From NCBI GenBank assembly GCA_002690755.1, contig NZFT01000045.1, forward strand, positions 6,657-22,275: a DNA stretch of 15,619 nt. The letters are read 5' to 3'. The DNA is from Phycisphaerae bacterium. Its GTDB lineage: Bacteria; Planctomycetota; Phycisphaerae; Phycisphaerales; SM1A02. Of this stretch, positions 1-7,590 are shown in pieces. Positions within the stretch are counted from its first letter, which is position 1, and every line of letters starts with the position of its first letter. Made by a program: the position numbers and the translations under genes. The notes below the pieces were generated by a model. The model did no database searches, was not told the DNA's origin, and saw only the letters and a program-made list of their open reading frames with translations.

Positions 1-282
1 CTGGCCGGCGCCGACTCGATCGTGTTCACCACCGGCCAGCCGGGGCTCGTCTTCGGGCTCACCGACTTCGACCTGCGGATCGACAACGTCACCATCACCG
101 TCAACCAGGCACCGGCCTGCCCCGCCGACTTGAACGGCGATGGTCTGGTCGACGCGGCGGACACGGGCGCCATGCTCGCCCTCTGGGGCGATGCAGGAAG
201 CGCCGCCGACCTCAACGATGATGGTGTCGTCGATGCCCAGGACCTGGGACTTCTGATGGTGGAATGGGGCCCGTGTGCCTGA
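1..282 (+). CDS. Secreted protein with C-terminal dockerin-like repeats (3' end only)
   Basis: The reading frame is open from base 1 and stops at 280-282, so only the last 93 residues are present and the start lies outside the window. The first 36 or so residues look like the end of a beta-rich extracellular domain (…DFDLRIDNVTITV…), as seen in lectin-like or carbohydrate-binding folds; this is an impression, not an identification. The tail is a pair of type-I dockerin-like calcium loops: CPADLNGDGLVDAAD followed by ALWG, then ADLNDDGVVDAQD followed by VEWGPCA. The loop positions 1, 3, 5, 9 and 12 carry Asp/Asn/Asp/Asp/Asp in both copies. In planctomycetes such tails are common on exported proteins and are thought to serve attachment or sorting rather than cellulosome assembly. 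The gene converges on the copper-monooxygenase gene with 64 bases between the stops. Confidence 0.85.
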   Translation: MAGADSIVFTTGQPGLVFGLTDFDLRIDNVTITVNQAPACPADLNGDGLVDAADTGAMLALWGDAGSAADLNDDGVVDAQDLGLLMVEWGPCA

Positions 283-346
283 TCACCACCGTGGGTTCGG
301 CCTGAGGACCGAAGACTTGCGGCGGCCCGCATGCCCGGCCCCCCGC

Positions 347-2380
347 TCACTCGCCCCGCTGACGCCGGAGCCCCCGTTCCATCTCCTCGAGCGTGACGCG
401 GTCGTTCCCATCGGTGTCGATCCGCTTGAAGAACCCCCGGTACTCCTTCGGGCATTCCCGACGGCTGAGCTCGCCGTCCCGGTTGCGATCCAGAAGCGCG
501 AAGATCCCCTCAGCCGACAGATTCCCGGCCGTCGACGCCCCATCTTCGGTCGGCAACAGGAATTCGAAGTAGCCGATCATCATCTCCTCGTAGGTCTGAT
601 CGCCCCATCGCACCGTGTCCGTCGGATCGGGATTCGCGGGATTGCCTTCGGAGTTGTCGAAGGTCGCGGAGGCGATGATCCTCGAACCTCGTTCGATGGC
701 GAGCGGCTCCCGATAGACGTAGTTCAACTGCCAGTTGAAGTCGTACCGCGGCACGTCGAGCATCGTCGACCGGACCCCTTCGGGCGACTCGAGTTCGTAT
801 CGGAACGAACGTCCGCGCAGATGCATGTGCGGCAACAGGGTCAGGATCTCGACATCCCGGGGCAGCGTCACGACGGCCTCGACGGGATGGGCCGGCGCTC
901 CCGGGGGGATCTTGAAGCGACGATTCGACGCACTGGCGGTCACGACCTCGATCTCGGGCGGACGATCGGCGAAACGAAGCCCCAGACGGGTGCGATCACT
1001 GGTGGCGAGGCCGTTCGGCGTGTAGTGCAGCTGGAAGACGATTTTCGAACCGGCGGGGATGCGCTTGGCGATCGACCGTCCTCGCGCGACGCGGGGATCG
1101 CCGTAGTCGATCGATCGGTAGCCGGGGACGTAGGCCGCGAGGTATCCCCCCTGATCGAGCCGGCGGCCGGGCTCCTTCATGAAGACCAGGACGTGGTGGA
1201 CCGCATCGAGGGCCGTCGGGATCAACTCCCAGGCCTCGACCCACCGATCCTCGTCGAAACCCGGATCGATGGCGATGTTGACGTAGTCCAGATAGCCCTC
1301 GGCCGGAATCGCGATCTTCTCCGGAATCGGAATGATCAGGTCCGGCGTTCCGATGGTCCACTCGGCGGCCGCCCCGAGACGGGGTCGTTCGGCAGCGACC
1401 CGCCGTGGATGACGACCGGGCTCCCCGCTCGGACGTCCGTTCCGGGCCCACGTCACGATCGCCTCCCGTTCCTCGGCGGTGAGCGAACGGTCGTTCAACC
1501 AGGGCGAGTGTCCTCGGCCCTCGACGGACTCGACGGGTTCGGCGAACCAGGGTGGCATCAGTCCGGCGGCGACCTGGCGGGCGATCATGCCGGCGTTCGC
1601 CCGAGCCTCCGCCTCGACGTCGAGCGGGAAGGGTCCGATTCCGCCGGCCTGGTGACAGCCCACGCAGTGGACGTCGAACAGACGCGAGATCGAACCGTGC
1701 CAGGTCGGCGTCCGTTCGAGCCTCGGCTGCCCCACTTCGAGGCCGAGCTCGCACCCCGGCGAGGTCGTCGCCGCCGGTTCGACCGAGCGGCCGGCCAGCA
1801 CGGCGTCGACCGCATCCACGAGCGGCGTCGAGCGCGGTTCGTTTCGAACGTATCCCAGCCCGATTCGATCGTCGACGGCACCTCGGTACCGCACCGTGCC
1901 TCGGTCGTCGAGCACGAAGGCTTCGGTCGTGGTGGACGCCCCGAGCGCTTTCGCCACCACCCGTTCCGGATCATGCACCGCGTCACCCTGGAATTCCGCG
2001 GCCGCGAGGAACGCGGCGAGTTCGTCCACCGCATCCGTCCCCTGCACGTCGACGAGCACCACGCGAACCCCCCGGGGTCGCCATGCTTTCTCGAGCGTCG
2101 AAAGAATCGGCAGCCACTTGCGACTCAGCGGACAGGTCGTGCTCGTCATCACCAGCACCGTGGCGCGATCCTCGGCACGGAGCGTCAGCGGCCCTCCGGT
2201 CACGAGATCGATCTTCGGAAAAACCGCGAGCCGCCCCACGCCGACCGCCCGGCCTTCGATCGCCTCCGGGCCCACCCGCACGGAATGATCGTCCGACCGC
2301 GTGGCCGACCAGGCCGACACTGGGGCGAGTGCGAGGCCGAACATCACGATCGCGACGGCATGAATGGGAGCGCAGCGCAT
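347..2380 (-). CDS. Exported redoxin / cytochrome c / copper type II monooxygenase / EF-hand fusion protein
   Basis: 677 residues. The start at 2380 was chosen because it gives a signal peptide (MRCAPIHAVAIVMFGLALAP, cleavage near residue 26); an in-frame start at 2602 would bury it. Domains in order are as follows. A redoxin-like domain spans about 45-200, with a single Cys83 in TTCPLSRK and the AFVLDDRG…YRGAVDD signature, and no CxxC. A cytochrome c motif CVGCH lies at 239-243, with Met275 in LMPPW as likely axial ligand. A PHM/DBM-type copper monooxygenase region spans about 345-612. It has His395-His396, His452 (QLHYTP), His518/His520 (PHMHLRG) and Met600/601 (EEMMIGY), which match the two copper sites of that family. 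Two EF-hand loops lie at 631-642 and 655-666. The substrate is unknown; the heme may feed electrons to copper (inference). There is no Shine-Dalgarno sequence. A TACGAT hexamer lies just upstream on the minus strand. Confidence 0.92.
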   Translation of the reverse strand: MRCAPIHAVAIVMFGLALAPVSAWSATRSDDHSVRVGPEAIEGRAVGVGRLAVFPKIDLVTGGPLTLRAEDRATVLVMTSTTCPLSRKWLPILSTLEKAWRPRGVRVVLVDVQGTDAVDELAAFLAAAEFQGDAVHDPERVVAKALGASTTTEAFVLDDRGTVRYRGAVDDRIGLGYVRNEPRSTPLVDAVDAVLAGRSVEPAATTSPGCELGLEVGQPRLERTPTWHGSISRLFDVHCVGCHQAGGIGPFPLDVEAEARANAGMIARQVAAGLMPPWFAEPVESVEGRGHSPWLNDRSLTAEEREAIVTWARNGRPSGEPGRHPRRVAAERPRLGAAAEWTIGTPDLIIPIPEKIAIPAEGYLDYVNIAIDPGFDEDRWVEAWELIPTALDAVHHVLVFMKEPGRRLDQGGYLAAYVPGYRSIDYGDPRVARGRSIAKRIPAGSKIVFQLHYTPNGLATSDRTRLGLRFADRPPEIEVVTASASNRRFKIPPGAPAHPVEAVVTLPRDVEILTLLPHMHLRGRSFRYELESPEGVRSTMLDVPRYDFNWQLNYVYREPLAIERGSRIIASATFDNSEGNPANPDPTDTVRWGDQTYEEMMIGYFEFLLPTEDGASTAGNLSAEGIFALLDRNRDGELSRRECPKEYRGFFKRIDTDGNDRVTLEEMERGLRRQRGE

Positions 2381-2655
2381 GAATTGATCGTAGCTGAAAC
2401 ACCCTGCTCGGCGGAACATCCCTCGCGTCCGAAGGCCCACGTCATTTCCGTTCGACTTTCGGACCCGAGCCGAGCCGCGCTCGATGCCAGGTCGATCACG
2501 GTTTACGTAGGTGGGAAACAGGGACATCATCACCGAGCAACCGAAAATTACCGCATCGATCCGATCGCGAGCAAGGGATCGTTCGAACTCGGGCCGAAAC
2601 ACGACCTGCGGCTCGATCTCGTCTCGCAGAAGGTCTTCCCGCCTCCGCGACGTGA
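2381..2655. other. Spacer between the two redox genes
   Basis: These 275 bases separate the end of the propeller/di-heme gene from the start of the copper-monooxygenase gene. The minus-strand frame of the downstream gene stays open up to 2602, but that stretch reads as a low-complexity, Arg-rich extension in front of a good signal peptide, so it was not included in the gene. A weak imperfect dyad is seen near 2610-2637 (GACCTGCG against CGCAGAAGGTC). No strong terminator is visible, so read-through from the upstream gene is possible. Confidence 0.4.
2387..2392 (-). promoter_or_regulatory. Possible -10 element of the copper-monooxygenase gene
   Basis: TACGAT on the minus strand ends six bases before the ATG at 2380, so transcription could start at or next to the start codon (a leaderless message). 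The 20 bases before the ATG contain no purine-rich ribosome binding site. No convincing -35 hexamer is visible at 16-19 bases upstream. This is inference from position only. Confidence 0.3.
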
Positions 2656-5319
2656 TCAGACGCCCCAGGCGGCCAGGAGCGTGCCCAGATCCTCCGCATC
2701 CACCAGACCGTCACCATTGAAGTCCGCTGGGCAGTCGGCACTCGAGCAGACCCCCCACGCCGCGAACAACAGGCCGACGTCGCTCCCGTCGATCTGACCG
2801 TCCCCATTGAGGTCGGGGGCGCACGTGGCGTTCTCTGGCGTGCTCGACGCGTCGGCCGGATCGGCGCAGGCCACGATCTCATCGAGGTCGAGGAACCCAT
2901 CGAGGTCACGATCCACGCCGATTCGAACGCCACTGCCCGAGGGAACCAGGGTGTAGGTCACCGGCGTCGCAGGGTCCGCCAGGCCATCGAGTTCCTCGAG
3001 GTCGATGACCTGAGCTGTGGCATCGGTCTGGATGCGCCCATCGGGGAGCAGGACTCCACCGCGATGGCGACCTTCCAGATTCATCCGTATCACCAGATCG
3101 GCGTCCCCGGCGAGGGCCAGCGTGACCAGCAGATCGCGTCGTTCAACGGGGTCGGGACTCGGTCCCCCCTGCTGGGCCTGCGCCCCCACCCCGGGGTGCG
3201 TCCCCGTGTCCCAGCACATCATCAAAGCCACGATGTCCCGTCGCAGCTGATCGCCCGCGCCGCCCTTCGGAAAGGTGAACACCGGTCGCTCGAAGAACTC
3301 CACGAGGGTCCCCTTGCTTCCATCGTGCTGAAAGCCGAAGCCCTTCGAGCCCTGGGAGGAGGTCTTGTCCATCCCCTGCTTCTCGTACATGTTTCTCAAC
3401 TGAGGGACCTTCATGGCCTGGCTCTCCTGGAGGAGATCGGCCGAAATCACCATGCCCAGCGTTCCGCTGGGCAGGGCGTGGCAGGTCACGCACTCGATGG
3501 TGGCCAGTTCGCCGGAGTGGAATCCATCCAGCCCGACGGTCGGGTCACCCCCGAGAATCTCGTCGGGCAGGGAACCGTCGAGTCGTCGATTCGGATTCGG
3601 CGGGTTCGCGATCGAACCGAGAAACGCCTGCATGGCCGCCATCTCGGCCGGCGTTCCGTCCGCGTCGTTCCCGAGGATCGACGTGAAGGCGTGGTCGAAC
3701 GCCGCGAAGTCCTCACGATCGCCACGCCAGTGGAAGGGCGCCGTGCCATTCAGACCGGTCAGAGTCTGCGTGGTCATCGGTCCCTTCATGGGATGCCAGT
3801 CCTCGCAGTTGTCGTCTGGAAGGTCCAGATCGCAGCTCTGGTTGAACGCCATCATGTCTCCCGAAGGATCCCCCAGATCCCATGCCAGTTGATCGATTCT
3901 TCCATCGATGTGGCAGCTGTTGCACGAGGTGTGACCCAGACCCGAGGTCAGATGGGTGTCATAGAGGAATGGGCGACCATCCTTGATGAAGTGCGGCGTG
4001 GGATCGAACAGGCGCAACAGCTCGATCTCCTTTCTCGAGACCCGGTCCAGCACCGTGACCGTCGCATCGAACCGATTGAGGACGTAGACGTGTGACCCGG
4101 TCGGATCCATGGTGATCCCGGTGGGACCGTTACCGACCACGATCCGGTCGAGCCGGCCGAGATCCTCGTCGTGAACGACCACGTTGTTGGAACCCATCCC
4201 GCTGACCCACACCTCGGATCCATCGGGAGAACAGACCACGCCACGTGGATCGCCGATGCTGCGAATCCGCTCCGTGAAGGGAATGGTCGGCCCGAGATAG
4301 TCAAGATGGGGATTCAGATCTCGACGAACGACGCCGCCGCCGGTCCCGGGGGTGACGATCGAACCCTCCACGCGGATGAAACGGCCCGCCAGATTCGGTT
4401 CGAAGCGGACTTCGTTGATCGCTTCGGTGCCCACGACGACGACCCCGCCGCCCGGTCGCGATGCACAGGCCATGTTCGTCGTCGAAAGCCCGGTTCGATA
4501 CGAGACCTCCAGACTGTCCGAATCCATCACCACGAGCCCGTGCCCATGAAGATCCCATCCGACGGCGTCCGACCAGTCGCCGCCGTTGTCGTCGAGCCAG
4601 ACGCCGTTCTCGTCTCGACGGACGATCATCGACACTTGCGGGGCCTCGGGGAGCATCGGATTCAGGGACGGCTCGAACGCCATGCCCGAGTTCGGCGGCG
4701 GATTGGGATCCCCGCGGTATGGATTCAGATCGGAGGCGACGACGAACTCAGAGAGGATCGTCGTGAGGTTTCCTGCCTCGAAGATCGCGCTGAAGACCGT
4801 GGAACCGTCCGTGGCCAGCGCTCTCGGCTCCTGCCCTTCGACCGGGACGGAGACCGGCGGAAGATCGAGGTTCGCCGGATCGAAGACCATGATCCGATTT
4901 TCCTGCGAGATGCTGACGAACGCTCGGCGCGGCGATCCTGCGAAGACCACGTCCGCGGGCTCGTCGCCCGTCTGAAGCGTGGCGACCACGCGTCCCTCGT
5001 TCAGGTCGACGATGCTCACACTGTCGCTCAGGTGATTCACGACCCAGGCGGTCGTTTCATCCAGCGCTCGTACGGACACGGGCTCCAATCCCACGGGAAC
5101 GCTCGTTCGAAGCCGGAGGTTCCCGGCGTCGGATCGGTCGAGGATCGCGAGGCGATTGTCGGCGGTGTTCGTGACGAGGACCAAGGTCCCGTCCGGCGTC
5201 ACGTCGATCGGATGGATCTGGGGGGACTCGAAGTTGACAAAGGACTGGCCCAAGCTTGACGTTCCAACGCCGAGGGCGAAGAACCCCGACAAAATCGTGC
5301 TCCAGGCCCGAGTCCTCAT
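2656..5319 (-). CDS. Exported beta-propeller / di-heme cytochrome (peroxidase-like) protein with dockerin tail
   Basis: 887 residues. The ATG at 5319 has a good ribosome binding site (AAAGGAAG) and opens a signal peptide (MRTRAWSTILSGFFALGVG, cleavage near 24); an in-frame start at 5454 has neither. Residues about 30-440 are YVTN/lactonase-type propeller repeats (HPIDVTPDGTLVLVTN, PVSVRAL…, PRGVVCSPDGSEVWVSG, GITMDPTGSHVYVLN). Two heme motifs follow, CNSCH 466-470 and CVTCH 610-614. Around the second lie MKVPQLRN (636-643) and FQHDGSKGTLVEFFE (His665), which match the C-terminal half of MauG/cytochrome c peroxidase-type proteins. An EF-hand loop occupies 803-814 (DRDLDGFLDLDE). Residues 833-887 are a dockerin-like pair ending in AAWGV. 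The likely role is a periplasmic or surface redox enzyme or electron carrier of unknown substrate. Lactonase activity should not be assumed from the fold. It is followed in the same direction by the copper-monooxygenase gene. Confidence 0.9.
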   Translation of the reverse strand: MRTRAWSTILSGFFALGVGTSSLGQSFVNFESPQIHPIDVTPDGTLVLVTNTADNRLAILDRSDAGNLRLRTSVPVGLEPVSVRALDETTAWVVNHLSDSVSIVDLNEGRVVATLQTGDEPADVVFAGSPRRAFVSISQENRIMVFDPANLDLPPVSVPVEGQEPRALATDGSTVFSAIFEAGNLTTILSEFVVASDLNPYRGDPNPPPNSGMAFEPSLNPMLPEAPQVSMIVRRDENGVWLDDNGGDWSDAVGWDLHGHGLVVMDSDSLEVSYRTGLSTTNMACASRPGGGVVVVGTEAINEVRFEPNLAGRFIRVEGSIVTPGTGGGVVRRDLNPHLDYLGPTIPFTERIRSIGDPRGVVCSPDGSEVWVSGMGSNNVVVHDEDLGRLDRIVVGNGPTGITMDPTGSHVYVLNRFDATVTVLDRVSRKEIELLRLFDPTPHFIKDGRPFLYDTHLTSGLGHTSCNSCHIDGRIDQLAWDLGDPSGDMMAFNQSCDLDLPDDNCEDWHPMKGPMTTQTLTGLNGTAPFHWRGDREDFAAFDHAFTSILGNDADGTPAEMAAMQAFLGSIANPPNPNRRLDGSLPDEILGGDPTVGLDGFHSGELATIECVTCHALPSGTLGMVISADLLQESQAMKVPQLRNMYEKQGMDKTSSQGSKGFGFQHDGSKGTLVEFFERPVFTFPKGGAGDQLRRDIVALMMCWDTGTHPGVGAQAQQGGPSPDPVERRDLLVTLALAGDADLVIRMNLEGRHRGGVLLPDGRIQTDATAQVIDLEELDGLADPATPVTYTLVPSGSGVRIGVDRDLDGFLDLDEIVACADPADASSTPENATCAPDLNGDGQIDGSDVGLLFAAWGVCSSADCPADFNGDGLVDAEDLGTLLAAWGV

Positions 5320-5640
5320 CGTCTTCCTTTCAAGGATAGGACAGTAAAACGTGCCTTCCCCACGGTACATCAGCGGCGGCTTGGAGCAATGATCTTCTGG
5401 GGAAGATGCCGAAGCCCGCGATCCGCAGACCGTGATTCCCGCGTCAGGGGCCACCGTGGGCGATTCGTGCCCGACGACTTGATGGACGGGGACCCCGCCC
5501 TGGAATCACGGGGGGCCCGGGTTATGACCGACATGCGGAAGAACTGGCCGATCGCCGGCTCGTTTCCTTCCTCTGCGTTGATGGACTGCATCCACCGATG
5601 GTAGTGGTGCCCCACCCTCGGATCCACACCCGGGTGCTGG
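5320..5640. other. Divergent intergenic region, no intact gene
   Basis: This lies between the minus-strand propeller gene and the plus-strand esterase gene. Open frames exist on both strands (for example 5389-5604 plus and 5370-5669 minus), but none has a ribosome binding site, signal peptide or recognisable motif. The bases just before 5319 should hold the promoter of the propeller gene; TACTGT and TATCCT hexamers occur there on the minus strand without a clear -35 box. A GC-rich patch at 5502-5521 (GGAATCACGGGGGGCCCGGG) resembles the loop and 3' arm of the terminator at 7516-7553. Confidence 0.4.
5323..5330 (-). promoter_or_regulatory. Ribosome binding site that fixes the start at 5319
   Basis: AAAGGAAG on the minus strand lies three bases from the ATG at 5319 (the AGGA core is about six bases away). 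It supports this start over the upstream in-frame ATG at 5454 and agrees with the signal peptide. Confidence 0.6.
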
Positions 5641-5766
5641 ATCGTGGTGGGTGGCTCGAACGCAGGCAAGCTCGACCTGGAGTTCGACGCCCGGGGCGAC
5701 CCGAAGTTCTCACCCGAGGCGTTCGTCTACGACCTCCCGCTGGTGCTCGACGTCGAGACGCCCTGA
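5641..5766 (+). pseudogene. Possible 3' remnant of a lost gene
   Basis: Read in the frame starting at 5641, this gives about 41 residues beginning IVVGGSNAGKLDLEFDARG and ending DLPLVLDVETP, then a TGA at 5764-5766. Nearly every third codon position is G or C, and the composition (acidic and aliphatic, few Arg) is like real protein of this genome, unlike the Arg/Pro-rich shadow frames around it. In-frame TAG at 5602-5604 blocks the frame upstream, and no start codon or ribosome binding site fits. The simplest reading is the C-terminal end of a gene whose 5' part has decayed or been deleted. It is not in the frame of the esterase that starts at 5811. The family was not recognised. Confidence 0.35.
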
Positions 5767-5797
5767 TCACTCGAACGATCTCGCCACGGGCGTCCGG

Positions 5798-5803
5798 TAT
5801 CCT
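5798..5803 (+). promoter_or_regulatory. Possible -10 element of the SASA esterase gene
   Basis: TATCCT ends seven bases before the ATG at 5811, which would place the transcription start at the start codon itself. There is no Shine-Dalgarno sequence in front of this ATG. No good -35 box is seen. This is inference from position only. Confidence 0.3.
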
Positions 5804-5810
5804 CGCGTTC

Positions 5811-7457
5811 ATGCGAACTCCACATCACCGCTGCGTCTTCGTCCTCTCGATGCTCGTGACCGCTATGGCGCACGCGGGCCAGGACATCCGGGTCTTCGTC
5901 TTCGCGGGCCAGTCGAACATGGAGGGCGCCGATTCGAAGGTGGTCGACGTGGATCGGTTCCCCCCGTTCCGAGGGGTCACGGCAACGCGAAACGACATCC
6001 GCTTCTGGCACGTGATCGGTCGTGAGGACAAGGCCGACTCGAAGGGGTGGGTGCCGTTGCAACCCGTTCGCGGCATGGTCGGACCGGAGCTCGTCTTCGC
6101 CCGCGACGTGACCGAAGCCACGAAGGGCGACATCGCGATCGTGAAGGTCGCCGCGGGGGGAACCCATCTCGGCGGCGACTGGAATCCGGAGAACCCCTCG
6201 GGATTCAAGATGTACCCGCTGCTCCTGAAGACCGTTCGAGCCGCGATGACCGACCTCGAGGAACGGGGATTCGATCCCGTACTCGAAGGGTTCTTCTGGC
6301 ACCAGGGCGAGAACGACATGTTCGAGGAGTCGTACCTGCGGAACTACGGTGAGAACCTCGCCGACTTCCTGACGCGGGTGCGGACCGATCTCGAAGTGCC
6401 GAACCTCCGGTTCTACGTCGGGGAACTCTGCACCAAGACGATCTGGGGCATGGACCTTCGGCCCCGAATGGCCGGCATCGCCCGCGGACAACGCGCCACG
6501 ACGGCGGCGGACCCGCTGGCGGAATACGTCCCGACCTCGCACGTCGGCGTCGAGATCGGCGGCGGCGTCGGCCTCCACTACCACTACGGCACCCTCGGCC
6601 AGCTCGAACACGGGGCGAACTACGCAGCCGCGTATCTTTCGAACCGGGGCGTGGAACCGGCGCCGCGACCCTCGATGAAACGGTGGCCTTACTCAAGGAC
6701 CAAGGAAGTCGATCTGTGGATCCTCGCCGGACACCGCAACATGGAAGGGGAACGCGCCTTCGTCCAGGAACTCGCCTCGATCGAAGGCGGCAAGGCCCTC
6801 GCGAAACCGCAACGGATCCCTTATCGCTACTCGACCGGCGGCGGCGTCCATGCCTCCACCGAGTGGGAGTCGCTCGCGCCCGCGGGGCTTTACGACACCT
6901 TCGGGCCGGAAGTCTCCTTCGGCGCCCGTCTGAGAAGAATCGATCGTCGAACCCCGATCGCGATCGCGAAGTTCACGCACAGCGGCTCGCAGATCATCGA
7001 TTGGACGCCCGAGGGCAGCGTGGCGAAGGAACGCAATCTGTATCCGGCCTTCCGCGATTTCGTGCGAGCGTCCATGGGGGCGATCCGCGAATCAGGCGCT
7101 CGACCGCGGCTCGCGGGCGTGATCTACCACGTCGGTGAGAACGACATGTCCTTCCACCCCTTCCGGAAGGAAGCGGCGAAACGGCTCGGGACGACGATCT
7201 CCACTCTGCGGGCCGCCCTCGGCGAGCCGGCGCTGCCGTGGTTCATCAGCCAGCAGCCGCCGACCGACCACGAACAAGTGAACTCGATCGACGTGGTCGC
7301 CGACCTGGCCGCGCTGGCGGCCGCGGATCCGCACACCCATCACCGCCTTGTCACCGATCTTCCCCCGCAACCGAAGCAACTGGTGATCGACACCGCGGGC
7401 ATCGTCCGGATGGGCGAAGGTTGGGCGGACTGGGTGGTCGAGACCGAGCAGGAATGA
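5811..7457 (+). CDS. Secreted tandem SASA-type (sialate O-acetylesterase-like / CE6) carbohydrate esterase
   Basis: 548 residues. The ATG at 5811 opens a signal peptide (MRTPHHRCVFVLSMLVTAMA, cleavage after HAG near 23); the frame extends upstream to 5598, but as Arg-rich noise. Domain 1 (about 26-280) is a SASA/SGNH-like esterase: VFVFAGQSNMEG with nucleophile Ser35, FWHQGENDM at 162-170, and a terminal His region GLHYHYGTLGQL (His256/His258). The family removes acetyl groups from sugars such as sialate or xylan side chains; the substrate here is unknown. Domain 2 (about 298-545) repeats the fold: DLWILAGHRNMEGER at 301-315 has Arg309 where Ser is expected. IYHVGENDM (438-446) is kept, but the C-terminal His is not evident (DTAGIVRMGEGWADW). 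Domain 2 is therefore probably non-catalytic. There is no dockerin or PEP-CTERM tail. The gene converges on 7591-8712 with a terminator between. Confidence 0.9.
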   Translation: MRTPHHRCVFVLSMLVTAMAHAGQDIRVFVFAGQSNMEGADSKVVDVDRFPPFRGVTATRNDIRFWHVIGREDKADSKGWVPLQPVRGMVGPELVFARDVTEATKGDIAIVKVAAGGTHLGGDWNPENPSGFKMYPLLLKTVRAAMTDLEERGFDPVLEGFFWHQGENDMFEESYLRNYGENLADFLTRVRTDLEVPNLRFYVGELCTKTIWGMDLRPRMAGIARGQRATTAADPLAEYVPTSHVGVEIGGGVGLHYHYGTLGQLEHGANYAAAYLSNRGVEPAPRPSMKRWPYSRTKEVDLWILAGHRNMEGERAFVQELASIEGGKALAKPQRIPYRYSTGGGVHASTEWESLAPAGLYDTFGPEVSFGARLRRIDRRTPIAIAKFTHSGSQIIDWTPEGSVAKERNLYPAFRDFVRASMGAIRESGARPRLAGVIYHVGENDMSFHPFRKEAAKRLGTTISTLRAALGEPALPWFISQQPPTDHEQVNSIDVVADLAALAAADPHTHHRLVTDLPPQPKQLVIDTAGIVRMGEGWADWVVETEQE

Positions 7458-7515
7458 ACGGACTTTCGTCGTCGATCGGAATCGGTTGCTCGCACGCCGC
7501 CGGTCGGGGACGACC

Positions 7516-7553
7516 GAGACCGGGCGCCCCGTGGAATCCGGGGGCCCGGTCTC
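7516..7553. terminator. Hairpin between convergent genes, probably a bidirectional terminator
   Basis: GAGACCGGGCGCCCC (7516-7530) pairs with GGGGGCCCGGTCTC (7540-7553), giving 14 base pairs with one bulged G and a nine-base loop. It sits between the stop of the esterase (7457) and the stop of the dockerin protein (7591). There is no T-tract on either side, so strand-neutral action by the hairpin is inferred. Confidence 0.7.
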
Positions 7554-7590
7554 GATGCACCTTGGAAGTTCCTCGCCCTTCCCGTTTCGA

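Noticed and set aside
296..313. TTCGG / CCGAA as a terminator between the first two convergent genes
   Set aside because: Only five base pairs with an eight-base loop and no T-tract, too weak to call.
2381..2602. A 74-residue N-terminal extension of the copper-monooxygenase protein
   Set aside because: It would place a good signal peptide in the middle of the protein and has low-complexity, Arg-rich content; the start at 2380 fits better.
275..2797. An 840-codon open frame on the plus strand opposite the copper-monooxygenase gene
   Set aside because: It is an Arg/Pro/His-rich shadow of the minus-strand gene, created by G/C-rich third positions. It has no motif and overlaps domains that are clearly real on the other strand.
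5370..5669. A 99-codon minus-strand frame in the divergent spacer
   Set aside because: Its first half looks less shadow-like (HHYHRWMQSINAEEGNEP), but it has no ribosome binding site, overlaps the leader of the propeller gene and ends in Arg/Ser-rich noise; the evidence was too thin to call it a gene.
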